A DNA stretch of 64,000 nucleotides from UBA12077 sp963665525 (GTDB lineage: Bacteria > Bacteroidota > Bacteroidia > Bacteroidales > UBA12077), in NCBI GenBank assembly GCA_963665525.1, contig OY762280.1:3596001-3660000 (forward strand), in the 5' to 3' direction. Both the position numbers and the translations under genes were made by a program. This document shows, piece after piece, positions 63,441 to 64,000 of this stretch. Each line of letters begins with the position of its first letter. Position 1 is the stretch's first letter. The notes beneath the pieces are model-generated. The model was not told where the DNA came from. It saw only the letters and a list, made by a program, of their open reading frames with translations, and did no database searches.

Positions 63441-64000
63441 ATGTCAGAAAAATTAGGTGTTTTAGAATTTTATACGCTTTCTAGGTCAATTCCTGTTATT
63501 GATGTTCGTACTCCAAAAGAATTTGAAACAGGACATATCCCAGGAGCATATAATATTCCTATTTTTACCAATGAAGAAAGAGCTATTGTTGGAACTACCT
63601 ATAAAAAGGAGGGTAAAGAACCAGCTGTATTACAAGGTTTAGAAATTGTTGGAAATAAACTACGCCTGTTTGCCGATACAGCTCGTAAATTATCGGTTAA
63701 CAACACCTTACTGGTTCATTGCTGGCGCGGAGGAATGCGCAGTGGAAGCATGGCCTGGTTATTCGAAACCGTTGGAATTAAAACCTTTATCCTGGAAGGT
63801 GGTTACAAAGCTTTCAGAAAATATGGAAAACAACAGCTTGCTGCATCAAAAAACATTATCATACTGGGAGGGCTCACCGGAAGTGGGAAAACAGAAAAGC
63901 TATTAAGGATTAAAGAACAAGGAGAGCAGGTTGTTGACCTGGAAGGACTTGCTCACCATAAAGGTTCTGCTTTTGGATCTCTGGGTCAGGAACCTCAACC
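63441..64000 (+). CDS. mnmH: tRNA 2-selenouridine synthase (MnmH/SelU), 5' part only
   Basis: The gene starts at the ATG at 63441 (MSEKLGVLEFYT) and is open to the window end, covering 186 residues. The rhodanese domain has VIDVRTPKEFETGHIPGAYNIP and the catalytic Cys94 in HCWRGGMRSG; the kinase-like domain starts at about 140 with the P-loop GLTGSGKT. The rhodanese plus P-loop pair is diagnostic of the enzyme that geranylates and then selenates 2-thiouridine at tRNA position 34. The C-terminal half is missing because the window ends. No selD gene is visible here. Confidence 0.93.
   Translation, partial: MSEKLGVLEFYTLSRSIPVIDVRTPKEFETGHIPGAYNIPIFTNEERAIVGTTYKKEGKEPAVLQGLEIVGNKLRLFADTARKLSVNNTLLVHCWRGGMRSGSMAWLFETVGIKTFILEGGYKAFRKYGKQQLAASKNIIILGGLTGSGKTEKLLRIKEQGEQVVDLEGLAHHKGSAFGSLGQEPQ

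Noticed and set aside
1..64000. CRISPR arrays, tRNA or rRNA genes, prophage or integrase-flanked islands.
   Set aside because: Scanned the gaps by eye; none showed regular direct repeats with spacers, a cloverleaf with CCA-type ends, or integrase genes. The only mobile-type gene is the RAYT.

Overview
The window is AT-rich chromosomal DNA of a Bacteroidota (Bacteroidetes) bacterium, most likely a marine or anaerobic member of the Marinilabiliales/Prolixibacteraceae group; the phylum is well supported, the family is inference. Evidence for the phylum: TAnnTTTG-type -7 promoter boxes, no Shine-Dalgarno pattern at the starts examined, a secreted nuclease with a type IX secretion C-terminal domain, an HU/SPOR fusion protein, a GT117 (DUF2723) membrane protein, and bactofilin-AtpZ-F-ATPase synteny. 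No tRNA, rRNA, CRISPR array or prophage was seen.

Layout. 1-16 kb: a PagL-like lipid A deacylase (-), a hybrid histidine kinase, an HU/SPOR protein, a polyamine operon (arginine decarboxylase, agmatinase, deoxyhypusine-synthase-like protein), an AI-2E family permease, a MazG-like protein, a frameshifted ATP-grasp gene, a GAF/SpoIIE phosphatase, EF-P, a DUF3108 protein and TsaB. 16-29 kb: one co-directional block holding a Cache hybrid histidine kinase, a YgjP-like metallopeptidase and four tandem paralogous Cache-HAMP-GAF-coiled-coil(-PAS) receptors without any output domain, closed by a strong terminator. 29-31 kb: a TPR protein and an AlbA_2 protein (-).

31-45 kb, all on the minus strand, is a bioenergetic locus. 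In transcription order it runs bactofilin, AtpZ, an AtpI-like membrane protein, a complete Chlamydia/spirochaete-type V/A-ATPase operon (E, DUF2764, A, B, D, I, K), then F-ATPase atpB-E-F-H-A-G. The V/A module thus sits between the atpZ/I-like genes and atpB, with its own promoter and terminator, and atpB has a new promoter behind it. The V-type K subunit carries the full sodium-site signature, while the F-type c subunit does not, which predicts two rotary enzymes with different coupling ions. The F1 beta and epsilon genes (atpD, atpC) are not in the window.

45-64 kb: a large outer-membrane-type protein combining a HExxH peptidase domain, a propeller-like middle and a barrel-like end; a type IX-secreted nuclease; an eIF1/YciH-like factor; the GT117 protein; TypA/BipA; a small unknown secreted protein; exonuclease III; RsgA; a previously hidden 35-residue lipoprotein-like ORF joined by one-base stop/start overlaps at both ends; a Cache lipoprotein; a hybrid histidine kinase with an extra degenerate receiver; a four-helix-bundle protein; an AIM24-family protein; a REP-associated (RAYT) transposase with a 16-bp-arm palindrome inside its coding region; and the 5' part of mnmH (selU), which runs off the end.

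Themes: dense periplasmic Cache sensing (seven Cache or probable Cache receptors plus a Cache lipoprotein), ion-motive energy conversion, and translation factors (EF-P, TypA, RsgA, TsaB, YciH-like, MnmH).
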